Counted from the first letter of the stretch, positions 10,672 through 22,716 are shown. The stretch: 64,000 bases of DNA from Armillaria gallica (GCA_037576215.1 JBANDB010000010.1:1612001-1676000), one strand, 5' to 3'. Notes: a model not told the origin generated them from the sequence alone. Translations and numbers: made by a program.

Positions 10672-12417
10672 ATGGTTGAAAGAGAAAATCATCAAGAGCG
10701 TCACAAGCGCGACTTTGGAATCATACCAATACCTGTGCACCTGATATACGATCCTGAAGTCCCTTTTCACTTTGGGCTAACATTGAACATTTTATTCGGC
10801 GTGACGTGCACGTTTGGTGAGCCTTCTTTTCCTTGTCCTTTTTTTTATCGAACTGAATGAAGTAGGGCAGTTGTCGCCAACCTCTACTATTGCCAACCGC
10901 TTCTGAGTGAGTTGAGACGTGCTCGTACTAGGAGTCAACTGACCTCGGTCTCCTAGTCCAACTATCAAAATCTTTTGGCGTAACTTACAGCGAAGTTTCG
11001 AGGTGAAGCCCCTCTTTCTTCTTACCAAGCTGTTGAAGACTGACGCTTTACCTAGAATACCAACGCTAATACAAGCTGGGTAGGAAGCCAACTGATTACA
11101 ATAAAACTGAAATACAATGATCGTATCTCCCGTAGATATGCAACTGGCCTCGTCTTTATCACACCTCTGGGAGATCTTGTCCGTCGCCGGCAGCTGATTC
11201 TCATCCTTCTGTCGGTATCCGTCTGTATGACCATACCTCTCGCCATAACGAAGAATCTTGTGGTGTTCGAAATATTCTCTTTTTTCGTCGGAGTGTCGAC
11301 CGTCACCTCACAAGTCCTCATCCCCCTTGCTGCAGATCTCTCCCCAGCAGAGCGCCGTGCCACAGCCATCTCCATCGTACTCTCAGGGCTCATCCTTGGG
11401 GTGCTCGTTGCTCGAGTCATTTCTGGCATCATTGCTCAATATACTTCCTGGAGAGTAGTGTATTACCTCTCCCTTGGGATGCAAGGTCTCGTTCTCGTCG
11501 GCGGGTACCTCATGTTACCTGATTATCCTGCAAAGAACGGTAACCTAACCTACTGGCGTATCCTCTGCACCATGGGGAGGTTCTGTGTCACGGAGCCTTT
11601 GCTCATTCAGGCGTGTTTGATTGAAATGGCCGTCAGCGCTTGCTTCAGCAATTTCTGGATTACCCTGACGTTCCTGCTCGGAGGGGATCCGTACAACTAT
11701 TCGACGTGAGCTTTCATTGCTGCCTTGGACTCGCCGCCATGTTCACGGTTTTGTCAGTTTAGTGATAGGCCTCTTCGGGCTCGTTGGGATTTTTGGTGTA
11801 GCTATGGGACCTCTTGTAGGACGGGCGGTTGACAAGTTGATTCCTTGGTACGCAACCCTCTTGGCGATACTCTGCTTGATGTGTTTCCTCGCGATCCAAG
11901 TGGGCGCAGGCGGCATACACATCGTAGCGGTCATTTTCGCCACATTTGGGCTTGATGTATTCGACAACATGATTCAAATATCTCTGTCAACAGCCATTTT
12001 CAGGTATGTTTGTCCGGCCCGGATCTGTGAACGGCTTGCTTAGCGCCCATTTTTGTAGCATCGAACCTGAAGCCCGAGCGAGGTTGAACGCCGTGTTTAT
12101 CTTTTCGGTGAGTGCCTTTTGTGTCGACAGTTAGTACAGCGTATTTGACGCACGTAGTACAGTTGTTCCTGGGCCAAGTCATGGGTACATCAGCGGGAAC
12201 CAAAGTGTTTGTTAGATATGGGTGGCGTGCAGGCGCTGCGCTGTCTCTAGGATGGGCTGGCTGGCAGCTTTTTGTTTTGCTACTTCGCGGACCTCACTGC
12301 GATCGTAGAACGTGGTTTGGATATGAGGGTGGTATCGAGGCACGTAGAAGCAAGTTGAAAGAGACGGGCAACGACGTCACGGAGATAAAGTTGAAGACTC
12401 CAGATGACATTAATTGA
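10672..12417 (+). CDS. MFS transporter (DHA1-like, YnfM/Bcr-type)
   Basis: Proton-coupled carrier, probably an exporter. Start ATG is at 10672 (MVERENHQERHKRDFG) and stop TGA at 12415-12417. About six introns join in frame. Early helices read ILFGVTCTFVVANLYYCQPL and SEVSRIPTLIQAGYATGLVF, followed by the motif-A-like loop TPLGDLVRRRQL. Later helices include VSTVTSQVLIPLAADLSPAE and VIGLFGLVGIFGVAMGPLVG. The C-terminal tail is charged. The YCQPLL motif is typical of the bacterial-like YnfM branch present in many fungi. The gene is intact. It sits 250 bp after the monocarboxylate carrier, same strand, at the right end of the accessory block. A role in export of a cluster product is plausible but not shown. 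Confidence 0.85.
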
Positions 12418-13240
12418 AACGTATGTGTCCAAACCAGGGCAGTGGTGCTACCAGGTAATACTCCAATACGAGACTCTTATCTAGCCACTGTATTTCGCGG
12501 CAACCACAGGATCGTAGATCGTCGTATCCACGTTCAAGTCTTCCGATATTATTTCAGTACCAACCCATGGGTCCCGGAATTTATTCGACTGCAAATGTCG
12601 AAATTGATGGGTCTGCGCTGCCTACGCAAAATTCATCGATCACAATCACTTCTCGCCGGCATGGACAAGTTTACACCATGATAATATTAAATGACAATAT
12701 TTTATACCAGACTCCATAGCGAAGAATCCGCAGCACAAGTTGAAGACTAGAGGGATTCTTCTGTATGGGAATTCGTGGTGGCAATGGTCCCTACTTTCCA
12801 ATCCGAGCCGTGTCTCCTCAATGTCGTCACCAAGATTTGACGATCACCAACAATGACAACAGCAAACTCCTCGTTTCCATGTATTCCTGCTCATGTTGAT
12901 GACAAGCAAAATGCACCAGTCGACCTCCAGAAGGTGGGAACATGCGTAAAGCATCGGCTGAACCGAGCGCACCTCGTAAAGGCAAAAAGAAACGAAAATT
13001 GGCAAATTCCGACGCCAAGGATAAGTACCTCGCTTACAAAAGGTGTCCATGATCACGTACTCCTCGGTGGCGAGGTTATCGACGTTGTCTTTGTCGATGA
13101 CTGATCATAGAACAACTCTTGCAATAAAGGTGGGCTCCTTGGTCTCCTGCGTGGATTCTCGTTGCTTTCGCATACAGCTTTTTTTATCTTATACCTCGTG
13201 TGAGCGTTGGAAACACATAGAAGTAGCGTCTACACTAGTA
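12418..13240. other. Intergenic apart from the exon relic
   Basis: Apart from the relic at 12494-12597 no gene is supported. Open frames on either strand at 12827-13104 have no recognisable domain. The plus-strand frame 13043-13495 is mostly the antisense of the next gene. Confidence 0.4.
12494..12597 (-). pseudogene. Stray copy of the last exon of the macro-domain gene
   Basis: This piece is clearly similar to 14457-14568, the terminal exon of the POA1-like gene 2 kb away, in the same orientation, and includes the intron 3' end (TTTGCAG followed by TCGAAT). It lacks about 10 nt in the middle and is therefore out of frame. No copy of the first exon is found beside it. It is a partial duplication relic. 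Confidence 0.7.
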
Positions 13241-14106
13241 CTAATCAAACAACAAATTCTTAAAAGCTTCATAACATTGCAGGATGGCACGTCGATTATC
13301 AAGGGGTTTCATGCCCTCGCTAAACCTGCGATTGGGACGTGGGATATCAAGGACATGCCCAGTGACGATGGTGAGAGTAGGTGGAAACTGCCCGGACTCG
13401 ACACATCGAGTCAGTTCTCGGGTGACCGGGATCTTGAAGAAATTCGGAGATGTCCCGACCATGATTATACTGGGGATGACCTGAGTCTAAGATGAATAAG
13501 GGAGCACTCACAATAGTAAAATACATACCTTACTGTCCAATGGATCAAGACCTACTGATAGCCTTCGAGCATTATTGTCCTGGAATGCGGCTATGGTCTC
13601 GGCAATGAGTTGAGCATGGCGTCGCCAAACCGTTTATCTTCTTGGACAAGGAGGATAATATCGTTCGTATCTCGATCGAAGATACAGTCGTTAGGTTTCG
13701 CGTACTTGGAGTCCCCACAGATGAGAAACCGCAACTCTTTGCGTGTGCGAATGGCTCGAGGACGACGGATATATCCAAGGGAGCGGAAAAGGGCCACAGT
13801 AAAATCAATGACTGCTGACTCCTCCGAGGGCACCATTGCGAGTTCAAGTTGAGCAATTATGTGGTAGGACGCGTCTTCGACTGCGTCGTCAGTGGTAGGG
13901 GCTGTGAGGATCTCCGGGTGAAAGGAGGGAGCTGGTAAGAGTGCTTCGTCGAAGAATGTTTGAGCATCCTGGAAATTGATTTTGATGTTGAACGCTTCCA
14001 TTTCGTTGTAAATCCATTCGTGTCCCGACTTGGCTGAGCGAATAATATTGGCCATTAGACTGGTGACTGTCTGTCTAGTTGTTGCAAGTAAGAAGGACAG
14101 TTTCAA
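13241..14106 (-). CDS. Uncharacterised basidiomycete family protein, one frame break
   Basis: The gene matches a lineage-specific family with no known function. Translation can start at 14106 or, more likely, at 14055 (MANIIRSAKSGHEWIYN). Conserved-looking blocks are EESAVIDFTVALFRSLGYI, DIILLVQEDKRFGDA, and in the last exon IMVGTSPNFFKIPVTRELTR and PLDNRRAILQCYEAFKNLLF (stop 13241-13243). An intron lies at about 13490-13530. Between RFGDA and the following AQLIAETIAAFQ the frame shifts by one. Adding one base to the short C run read on the minus strand near 13612-13620 restores it. So this is either a recent pseudogene or a sequencing indel. The mixed alpha/beta pattern with a DxxLLVQEDK core resembles nuclease-like folds, but I cannot assign one. 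Confidence 0.65.
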
Positions 14107-14448
14107 TTTGAATTTTGAAGCGCGGGTGCCCGGTGGCTGTGGTTAGGTCAGGTGAAAATCACGTGTACTTCGGACCGACTCAATTTGAAATTTGAAACCG
14201 CTTTGCTTGCAATGCCACATAGAAAATCCTTCACAAGCGTCCTTTATTTTCAGTACCCTCTCGATAATGAAACATACTCTTTTTACTACCTAGACCCGTA
14301 TTTTTGCCGACAAGGTTACTCCAATTTGACCTCAATCTCCATATTACAACGACGTCGGTGACGCGTCTTGATGTTTGTCCGTTACAAGTCTCGATATACG
14401 CATCCTAAGACGCGGCAAATGCTCCGGTACAAGGCCTATCCAATTTTT

Positions 14449-14965
14449 CTACTCGACAGGAACCACAGGATCGTAAATTGTCATCTTCACGTTCAGCTCT
14501 TCCAGTACTCGTTCAGTATCGACCCACGGCACCCCAAACTTGCCGGAATTCATTCGACTGCAAATTTAGAATGAACCAGCCTGCTTGATACCATGTCATA
14601 AGCAAAAAACAATACCAAGCATGTATCTCCTTCCCCTTGGTATTCTGTCTCATCAAATCGCTCATCGCAGTCCTTGTAGCATCCAAAATCTGCTCGGGCT
14701 TGTCCTTCTGTTCGCCGTATGCCCTCGATGTGAACAAGCACGCGATATCATGGCGCTCGCCTGAGATTAGAAGGCAGGTGCCCAGTGTTGCTGAACCTTC
14801 CTCTTTGCAATGTTGGTTGTACACGGTGAATGCTTCTGGGTATCGTTCCCGAAATGCTAAGGCGATTCCAGCACCCCAGCAGCCTTTAGTGTTGCATGCA
14901 TGTACTAGGATGGAATTTCCAGGAGCCGAGAATATGTCTTTCTTGATGTAGGTCAGTTTCGACAT
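14449..14965 (-). CDS. Macro-domain ADP-ribose 1''-phosphate phosphatase (POA1-like)
   Basis: Predicted to bind ADP-ribose and remove the 1''-phosphate from Appr-1''-p, a by-product of tRNA splicing. Start ATG is at 14963-14965 (MSKLTYIKKDIFSA). One intron of about 56 nt is removed between EIHAC and RMNSGKFGVPW, and the stop is TAG at 14449-14451, about 153 residues. The ligand loop is ILVHACNTKGCWGAGIALAF; the asparagine and the GxWGAGIA pattern match POA1-type macro domains. The C-terminus ends TIYDPVV followed by PVE. The gene is intact. A degraded copy of its second exon lies at 12494-12597. Confidence 0.88.
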
Positions 14966-15744
14966 GGTTGTAAGTGGACAAGGAACGAACCGAGTCACTC
15001 AATGGATCCAGTAGCGGCAGTTACCGGGTCCCCTGTCTTCTCCCTTTGTAATAACGAAGACTGCTTGTTGACTTGATGGCCTCGGTATCTGCTCATAAGA
15101 AGAATTAAGATATGCCTTGATCAAATGTGGAAAGATAGTGGTGCAAAGAACTCCCTCCGCGGCTGCACCAGAAAGTGATGTGTTCTTCGAGTCAACTGAA
15201 CCTTCAGCTCCGTCATTTCCTCTTTCTTCGGAAAGACCAGGGAATCGGCATACCGACTCGGTCATTTGGTTAACTTTTCAGGATCCGGAACGAAGAGAAA
15301 GATACTAGCTCGCATTAGCACTCTAGCATCAAACTGACATATCTAACTTGATGCTCCTATGGCACTTTGTCTTCTCCACAAGTCACACTGTGGCATGAAC
15401 TTTCCCCGACGACGGCCCTATCGTTCCAACAATGCATGGTCGAAAACTTAACTTTAGAACTAGACGCCATACGGTTGTTATGGAAAGGCCTCATAATGGA
15501 ACGTCAAACATTCCGTTTGCTCCATAACCGGCGCAAGGTCGGCGAGATTTAATATTGCAGAGCGGTGAAACACGGGTAGATATTGACGTGACCGCGCCGC
15601 AGTTGTGGAGTGTAGTGAAAGAGGCTATATTTGCAACATGGAGAAACACAGTAGAAAAATTAGAAAGATTTTAACTGCGGAGGATACCTAGAAGAAATTC
15701 TTCGGTCAGCAACACCATTCATAAACAGCGACAAGATAGAAGAA

Positions 15745-15849
15745 GATCAGAAGGAAGGCAACGGAAGGATCCACATGGTTTTATGCGCTCTCGGACAACG
15801 AGTCTTTGACTCTTACATCCGTAACAATTTTCATCAAAGGAGAAAATGG
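15745..15849 (+). repeat. Direct repeat, copy 1
   Basis: About 100 bp starting GATCAGAAGGAAGGCAACGG and containing GCTCTCGGACAACGAGTCT recurs 230 bp downstream with several substitutions and small indels. The unit between the copies is not obviously repeated. Confidence 0.8.
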
Positions 15850-15974
15850 CATGCGCAGCTCACCTTACGCAAAAACTTGACTATACTCGACTAGCAGAAG
15901 CCCGACACCTGAATAGAAGAAGATAACATTAGCCATGACCGACGACACGGAGAAAAAAGTGAGAAGAAAAACAG

Positions 15975-16075
15975 GATCAGAAGGAAGGCAACGGAATAAT
16001 CCACATGGTTTTGAGCGCTCTCGGACAACGAGTCTGTGACTCTACATCCGTATCTGGTTTCATCAGGGAAAATGG
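15975..16075 (+). repeat. Direct repeat, copy 2
   Basis: Second copy of the unit at 15745-15849, same orientation. Both contain CCACATGGTTTT followed by the CTCGGACAACGAGTCT block and end in GAAAATGG after a TCATCA. Confidence 0.8.
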
Positions 16076-16602
16076 GGAGGACGGCTACTCACTGTACTGC
16101 GATGTGGTACGCGTCGTGGTTGGAGGCAAAATAAAAAAATTTCGAACTCCGAGGTCACCTGTCACGAATGTCACATCAAGTCACGGTGACGATCACGTCC
16201 TGCCCTAAATGGCTGGCTTGGCTAAGACACTATGTCGTCGACGGAGGCACATCCGAAATCTAGTTGAAACATTTTTCCGACTTGTAACATTGCCTCGCAG
16301 CCTGCACGCAATGTGCTCGAACTTGAGAGCTTTTCGAGGACAGTGCACTACGCCGAGCGCGCCGGCGGCCGTTCTGGCTTATTCGGGAACAAAACGCACA
16401 TGGCAACGTTGCCACACATCAGAGGCAGGCTGTGACCAAACAAGAACAACCACACTCCACTCTTTCCATCAACGTCGTCGCTACCGTTTCGTGGTTCTCC
16501 TACGCTTTCTTCTCGCTCTGCCAGCGGATATTTGCCGCCAATACCACTGCCAATTCTTCGTATCGACACATTCATAAAAAGCACGCAAGGACAGAACTTA
16601 TA

Positions 16603-17474
16603 ATGATCTTCAACCCCCTCATCGCCCTGGTGCTTGCGGTGCTGCCGGCTCATATTTTCGCACAAGATATTGTATATGATTCCATACACAACATGACCGT
16701 CATTACCGGCACATGGGCGACAGGGAGCAAAGCCGTACAGACAGGCTCGGTGAGTGCGCCTTTGAGCTACTGCGGATGAGAAGACAGACTGACGTCTCAT
16801 TCGTGGCAGGGCTTCGCCATCCCGTCGAATGAATCCTTTATCTATCCATCCGTGACTGGGATGTCCTTCTCATTGTACGTTGACTTGTGCCGTGCAGCGC
16901 AGCGACAGCAGCTGACGCTTCCCACAGTGCGGACAATATGTGGTTTGAGGTCGCACGGTACCGCTTTAACGCTAATGGTACGTCAATTTACTTTCCTTCA
17001 GGTTACCATTGACAAATTTGCACAGCTACCGACCCGGGATGTATCACTGGTGTTGTTGGATGGTCGCACGGCACATACTCCCTTGAGCCCAACGGCTCCA
17101 TCATCCTAACACCCAACGGCGATGGATACCAGCAGATCCAAGATCCTTGCGCCGCCATCTCCAATTTTGTCGAGAATTACAATGATACGGAGCTTTATCA
17201 GAGCTGGCGGATATTCCAAGACACCACAGATGGCTTTAAGTTGCATTTGTTCGCGTTTGATGGCTCACCGCTCCCGCCCATGTTCCAAGTCTCGACAACG
17301 CCTCAGATGCTTCCCACGCAGAAGCTGCGGAACACGACGGCGGCTACGACGGTGGCATCGTCGAGGAAGCGGTCATTGCTGCGCCGGAATACCAATGCCG
17401 GTGTGTCAAGTACGGCATGTCTCGCAGTGACGGGTGGGGCATGGGTGGTGAGCCTGCTTGCGTTGGCATTATAG
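16603..17474 (+). CDS. ROT1: ROT1-like ER chaperone
   Basis: ROT1 is a fungal ER membrane chaperone needed for folding of N- and O-glycosylated secretory proteins and for beta-1,6-glucan synthesis. Start ATG is at 16603 (MIFNPLIALVLAVLPAHIFA, a clear signal peptide) and stop TAG at 17472-17474. Four exons; the first intron is 16750-16809. Family landmarks are ITGTWATGSKAVQTG, GMSFSFADNMWFEVARYRF, GCITGVVGWSHGTYSLEPNG, LHLFAFDGSPLPPMF and PQMLPTQKL. After a basic linker the protein ends in a hydrophobic segment (GGAWVVSLLALAL) that fits the family's C-terminal membrane anchor. About 240 residues, normal for the family. The gene is intact. Confidence 0.93.
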
Positions 17475-18596
17475 ACGATGTGGGATATATGTGGACATCG
17501 AGGTATTGACTGCACCGACTACCATTATCCACCACATCACTTCGCATCGTTAGGACTTTGGACCATTATCCCCCCCTCTCCGAGTTGCCTCGTTCGCATT
17601 TCTTGTTGTCGTCACGCAGTACATACAATAACTCGGATACCCCCGCCATTTTTATTTGCCTACAATTAACTCCTTGCATTACACTCTTTTGAATTTTCAC
17701 TGCAAGCAGTTCCATTGTTGTTAATCGTAGTTTGTTATGTTGTTTTTTTGTCTATTGCTTCTGGTTTCTAGGGTTCACTCGGAGAACATGAACCGTTGAC
17801 CGGCAATTCACGACGTTACGAACCATTTCGCTTATCTGGCCCGTGGGGAGACTGGCGGAGAAATATGGCATAACCGTCGATCGAGCGGGACGCGTGAGCA
17901 GGGCCGTAGGTGCAGAACGGTACCTTTTCCATCATCAACTCAAGCTCAAGCTTAAAGTTCGATCTATTTTGAAGTCGGAGTTGGCCACTGTCTCTCACCT
18001 ATCACTTCCGATAGGGTTATGTTTCCCCTTTTTCTCTTTTCTGTTAGTGGCATGGTCATATGAAATTGCGACATCCATCACGAGAAAGATAATACATGGG
18101 AATTACTCATGCAAAGTGCCCTGGGTCACCAATATGTAGACAAGTCTTCAAGCTTCAAGCTTGTTACAGTTACATATTGGCCACGGACCCGCAAACCAAC
18201 CTTGACGATCTCTCGGGATCGCTGACACAAATCATCGAATCGGTTCAAGCTTCAAGCTTCACTATCAAATCTGCGGGCGGCACAATTATCTTGACAAGCA
18301 AGTCTTATCACCCCTGCATGTGATCAAGAAAAGTACATATACATGTTGTAAGTATGCAATGTTCGATTTTTTAAAAACCTCTACAAGCCGACGATACGGT
18401 AGATAACAAGATATGAGCATAAAGCGTGCACAAGTCTATACAACGCGGCTGAAATAGAAACAAGGTCATGAGTAAAGTCCGAATACTGAACGTGAACCGT
18501 ATCCACCGAAAGGGGAGTGGAGACTGAGCATGAGAGGAGCAGAAGATAACAGAGAAAGATGGGGAACGTGGTTTTATTACAGTGCGAGATAAACAT
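17475..18596. other. Intergenic, no gene supported; CAAGCTT repeats
   Basis: This tail-to-tail gap separates ROT1 from PRE7. A 75-residue frame at 18096-18323 (plus) has a protein-like C-terminal half (ESVQASSFTIKSAGGTIILT) but no recognised domain. It contains two copies of CAAGCTTCAAGCTT at 18149-18162 and 18246-18259. Confidence 0.4.
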
Positions 18597-19873
18597 TCAG
18601 TCCCTCTTCAAGTTTCTCCGCACAATAAAGACGCGCTCGCCATCTGTGGTACTTGACATTTCTTGGACCCCTTGAACCAATTCTAGACCCTGGAGGGGAC
18701 TTCCTTTCGCCAGAACGACGTACATCTCAAGACCATCTCCGACCTAGAAGGACAGCCAAACAAGAATAAGCCGAGGAGGTCCATACAACAGCACGGCAAA
18801 CACACTAACCTCAATATGCCGTTCTGTTGCACTGGTAAACGAGTCGATCACGAGTGCCAGTACGTCCGTCAAGGGTAAATGTGCCGGATGTGACGTCCCA
18901 GGCGCCGGAGTCTGGTTCTTGAAGTAGATCTGCAAATGGAAAGAAATCGGGTGAATATTCAGTCTCATGGGTCAATAGACCCCAATGAAAGGCACATGAT
19001 AAGGGTATCAAGATTGAGATGCATCTCCAATGGCATGTCAACGAGAAAGGAGGGAATAAGTCGGGAAGAAATCGGAGTGTGTCCCGAGTGGTGCATTGAA
19101 AGAGACAAGGAGGTGAAATTAGATGTATTCACGGGGTCTTGTGGCTGATAACGCGTAGCCGCAGCCGACGGAAGTTAGATGGGTCGGATAAACGAGACTA
19201 ACCTGGTTGTCCAGGAAGGGTTGCACAAGTGAAGATGCTGCGCCAGCTGCACGGCATGCTTCACGCTCGTACGATCCCACGGGGTCGAAGGAGTAAACTG
19301 CACCCGAACCTGGAAGCGAATGATGGATCAGCGCGGAATTTGCAGTGGCGCCCCCGGAAGAACGTACCGTCTTCCTCTATACCTCCGAGAATATTGTACA
19401 CGTAGTAAGGGAAAAATCGCCGGGCATAGAGCATAGATTGGATAAGGCGCGCGACTGCACGCAAGGGCATATCTTTGGAATGGGCATGACGGTACCACTG
19501 TCGGTCCCGAGGATGAGCACATCGTTTCGCACGATGACGAGCGACGAAATACGTACCTCCAGACGTTGCTTGACCTTCTTCACGAACATGTTCCCATCAG
19601 CTGCGAATCCATTCACCGCCAATACCGCTTTGTCCGTCCTGCCCGAGACTCGCACGTAAGCGCCGGAAGCGTTGGGAACCAGGACACTCACAATCTGAAT
19701 ACCTTTGGGGCATACCGCGTCTGGATACTGTATCCCTCGCTCTGGCGAGTATCACCAGCAATGACGCTGAAATCTGCACCAGCGACGGCAAGAATCGTCC
19801 CGCCGTTATCACTGTATGGATTGAACTGGCGTTCTTGGGGTTGAGCTACTGGCATTGAGACCATATCTGGCAT
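18597..19873 (-). CDS. PRE7: 20S proteasome subunit beta-6 (PRE7/PSMB1)
   Basis: Non-catalytic beta subunit of the 20S core particle. Start ATG is at 19873 ([20 protein letters not shown]) and stop TGA at 18597-18599; about six exons. Landmarks are [18 protein letters not shown] followed by [18 protein letters not shown], then [53 protein letters not shown], and [20 protein letters not shown]. The C-terminus reads [13 protein letters not shown]. The active-site Thr is replaced, as expected for beta-6. The GGT start of the mature fold and the FDPVGS loop are typical. The gene is intact. Confidence 0.94.
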
Positions 19874-22716
19874 TCCTCAATGTATATGGCGTTCAACAGT
19901 ACAATACGACTAGTTGTAGAGAGATAATGGAAAGCGGTAGGCAGGGTAGTGGAGGTCGTGTAGAGGGATGGCAGGAAAGATGGATAGAGATCCAAAAGGT
20001 AATTTTGAGGACGCGCGTCGACCGTGGGAAATTATTTCCTCCGAAGTTTTCCCACCTTACACCAAGTCCGGCAACCAACTCGTGCTTGACAGACAGGGAA
20101 CCAAGACCTCTTTCTATTCGAATCAATAAAAATATCACGACCGTCCTTCTGTTTGCATGGGAACTGGATCCAATGATTTCGTGACCTTGTGTTGGATCTC
20201 CTGCTCAGACTGACTGGGCTTCATGCATCTACTGTATTTGCTTGTTCGCAGATTCTACCGAGTTCTCCCCGACACTAAGGCACGTCGCTGTTCCGCATGT
20301 TGTTCCATCATACGTGTGTTTCCTTTCTCCTTCAATTGGAAACGGCCTTGAAACTTTTCTGAGAGCGCTTAGAATACATTTAGAACCTCTCTCACTGTGG
20401 ACCTGTCAATCTGTACCTGTTTTACCTCATGCTCTACACGCCCTACAAAAATTGGTGGACCCCGATGTCCACCCTTCATTCGATCAGTATCGGGACTGAT
20501 ATGCTTGGTCCGTAGTCTTTCAAAGGACGGCATGAATACCGGTGCCGTTATAATTACATCTACAAATATTCGTAATTTCTAGTATGTAAACTCAAAAGAT
20601 CTCTAATCTATGACGAATATCGGCGCTTGGCCCCGAGCTTCGATAAAGGACCCCACAACACGGGGGAACGGGGGCTCGCTCTGCACGAGTTTTCTTCTGA
20701 AGTCTGAGGTATTTCTATTTCTCTCACACCCATTCGCTGCCTTACTCACGCGTACCAACGACGTGTTATTCAATGAATCTTCTTTGTATCGGCCTCTCAC
20801 GACTCGGTAGCTTGTACTCGAAAATACTTATACCCGTGGTCGGTAAGTTCGGCTATGATACTTCACTCTCTGCTACGCTCACATTCTATGCCAGCAAGGT
20901 ACTAGTATGGGTGATCGGCATGTGCAACTGACCGAGTTTCTTTGACACAGTCCATTTACTTTTGGACCTCGGAAAAATTCATGTATATAGAAGTGATGTA
21001 AGTATGGACGGGAAATCGCAAGAGGACATTGCCTGGGACGTGAAAGCACCGTGAAAATGGATTACCGTAGTTGAAGTCCCCTCTAACTGGATGTAGTGGA
21101 AAGCTAGATGCTGAGAAGGACATACACTACTAGTATCGTAATAGAATTCCCAAGATAAATTTCTGGGGCCGCGGAGCATAGAAGCTGTTGGACGAAAGGA
21201 TGGAAGAAAAACGCGTGACATGACGCTCTTTCAAACCTATTGTTTACAGGGTTTCTTTTCAATCGCATTATTACAAAGTATGTCATAATTCGAACCGGCA
21301 TCGCGCCAAATGGATTCGGCTGCGAGCTCACTGCTGGCAAGTTCGCTATGCCGATTTCAAGCCGCACAGAGGAAATACCGCTTTCCTTCACCATGGCTTT
21401 ATTTAAATAATGATGTGACCCCTGTACAGTTCCTTTCAGCTTCTTTTAAGCTTCTTTCGCGTTCCAGGACTCTATAATCTGTTTTGTCCCGATTTTTTGC
21501 GTATCTTGGCTACCCATAGTATACCAGAAGGTATCTGAAATTTCCTCACCACGGCGAAACAAGGCGAAACACCTTTCCGGACTCAGTCGCGACTCATCGT
21601 GATTAATTATGTGATCGGAATTCCAGTTTCTTATTCTTAGGCGCGTCTGGAATCTGGATTCAGGGCTTGTCAAACCAGGTACCGCGCCTCATTTAAGCAT
21701 GGCCGCATAACAAGCACCTATCGGTCTTGGCTTTCCTTCTAGAGGTCATTTTACCCAATCTCCTTTGAGCCTACTGAATGGTGCCCTTTGCTCTAATACA
21801 TGGACCCTCATGTACATTCCCAAGTGGACCCACGCTTACTACAATATTCTCATCGACATCATGGTTTTACCGGGCGTATGTATGCCATCACGCATGCGGC
21901 GGCATCACGTATATTTCGCGCTTACTGGCACCACAGGACGTCGCTTCCTACGATTCTCGCACATTTTAACGACAAGTTTCCCCGAGACGCAAGCGCCCCC
22001 GACCTCGCTAAGACCCTGTCTTCGACGTCTGATTTCGACATCGGACATGTGGCCAATGTTCCTCCTCGTCGTGCCCTCCCCTCACACGAAATCCACGGTC
22101 CAATGCGCTTCTATGGTATTCGTACCTGATATCGGTAGCTTCATTCGCAGGGTGTATCGGCGCCATATGAGATAAAAATACAGTGATCAGCAATCATTGT
22201 TCATGGTGAGAGAGGTACGTATCTAATCCACCGAGGTTTGTCCACGCCGCTTTCGAAACCACGCCTTCGTCTTTCGTGACGGGAATGGAATCATAGCCAG
22301 CGCCGAGCAAGGAGCATGTTAGCTAAGTGCTTAGCCAGTTGCTATGCGGGGATCAAAGTTTCCGAACCCCCCAACACTGAGATGAGTCCTGCACTTGTTC
22401 GAACACATGGTACCACACGTCGGATGCTGACCCCTTCCTCTGCAGCCGAGGCGCGCCGCGCCCCGCCAAGTCCAACATAAACGCGAACTTAATGTGGAGA
22501 TGCATTATCAATCATCGACCGGTGTCAACTACTTGTTGGCTGGCATGATGCGGTTCCGGGGCGAGACACCTCGGCTAATGCAAATGATACAGGTACTTGT
22601 CCCGAAGGCTTAGATCGAATTCATTTGTATGTAGCAAGAAGTATTGTACACGGATATTATACGGAACATGTACCTATTGCAACATCTCTGAGACGCCACA
22701 CAAAGCCCACCCCCCC
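19874..22716. other. Long gene-poor stretch, 2.8 kb
   Basis: I find no gene I can support. Several frames of 60-136 codons exist on both strands (for example 20242-20499, 21104-21394 minus, 21765-22175 plus) but none shows a domain or a splice pattern that joins into one. A plus-strand stretch at 21760-21870 (LMYIPKWTHAYYNILIDIMV) followed by a GTATGT donor at 21876 looks faintly coding. No terminal repeats were noticed. Confidence 0.4.

Larger units (their letters stand above)
14966..16602. other. Intergenic region with weak ORF and direct repeat
   Basis: A minus-strand frame at 14999-15265 (88 residues) looks moderately protein-like (for example SSQQAVFVITKGEDRG) but has no recognisable domain. 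A diverged direct repeat occupies 15745-16075. Nothing else is supported. The final part must contain the ROT1 promoter. Confidence 0.4.
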
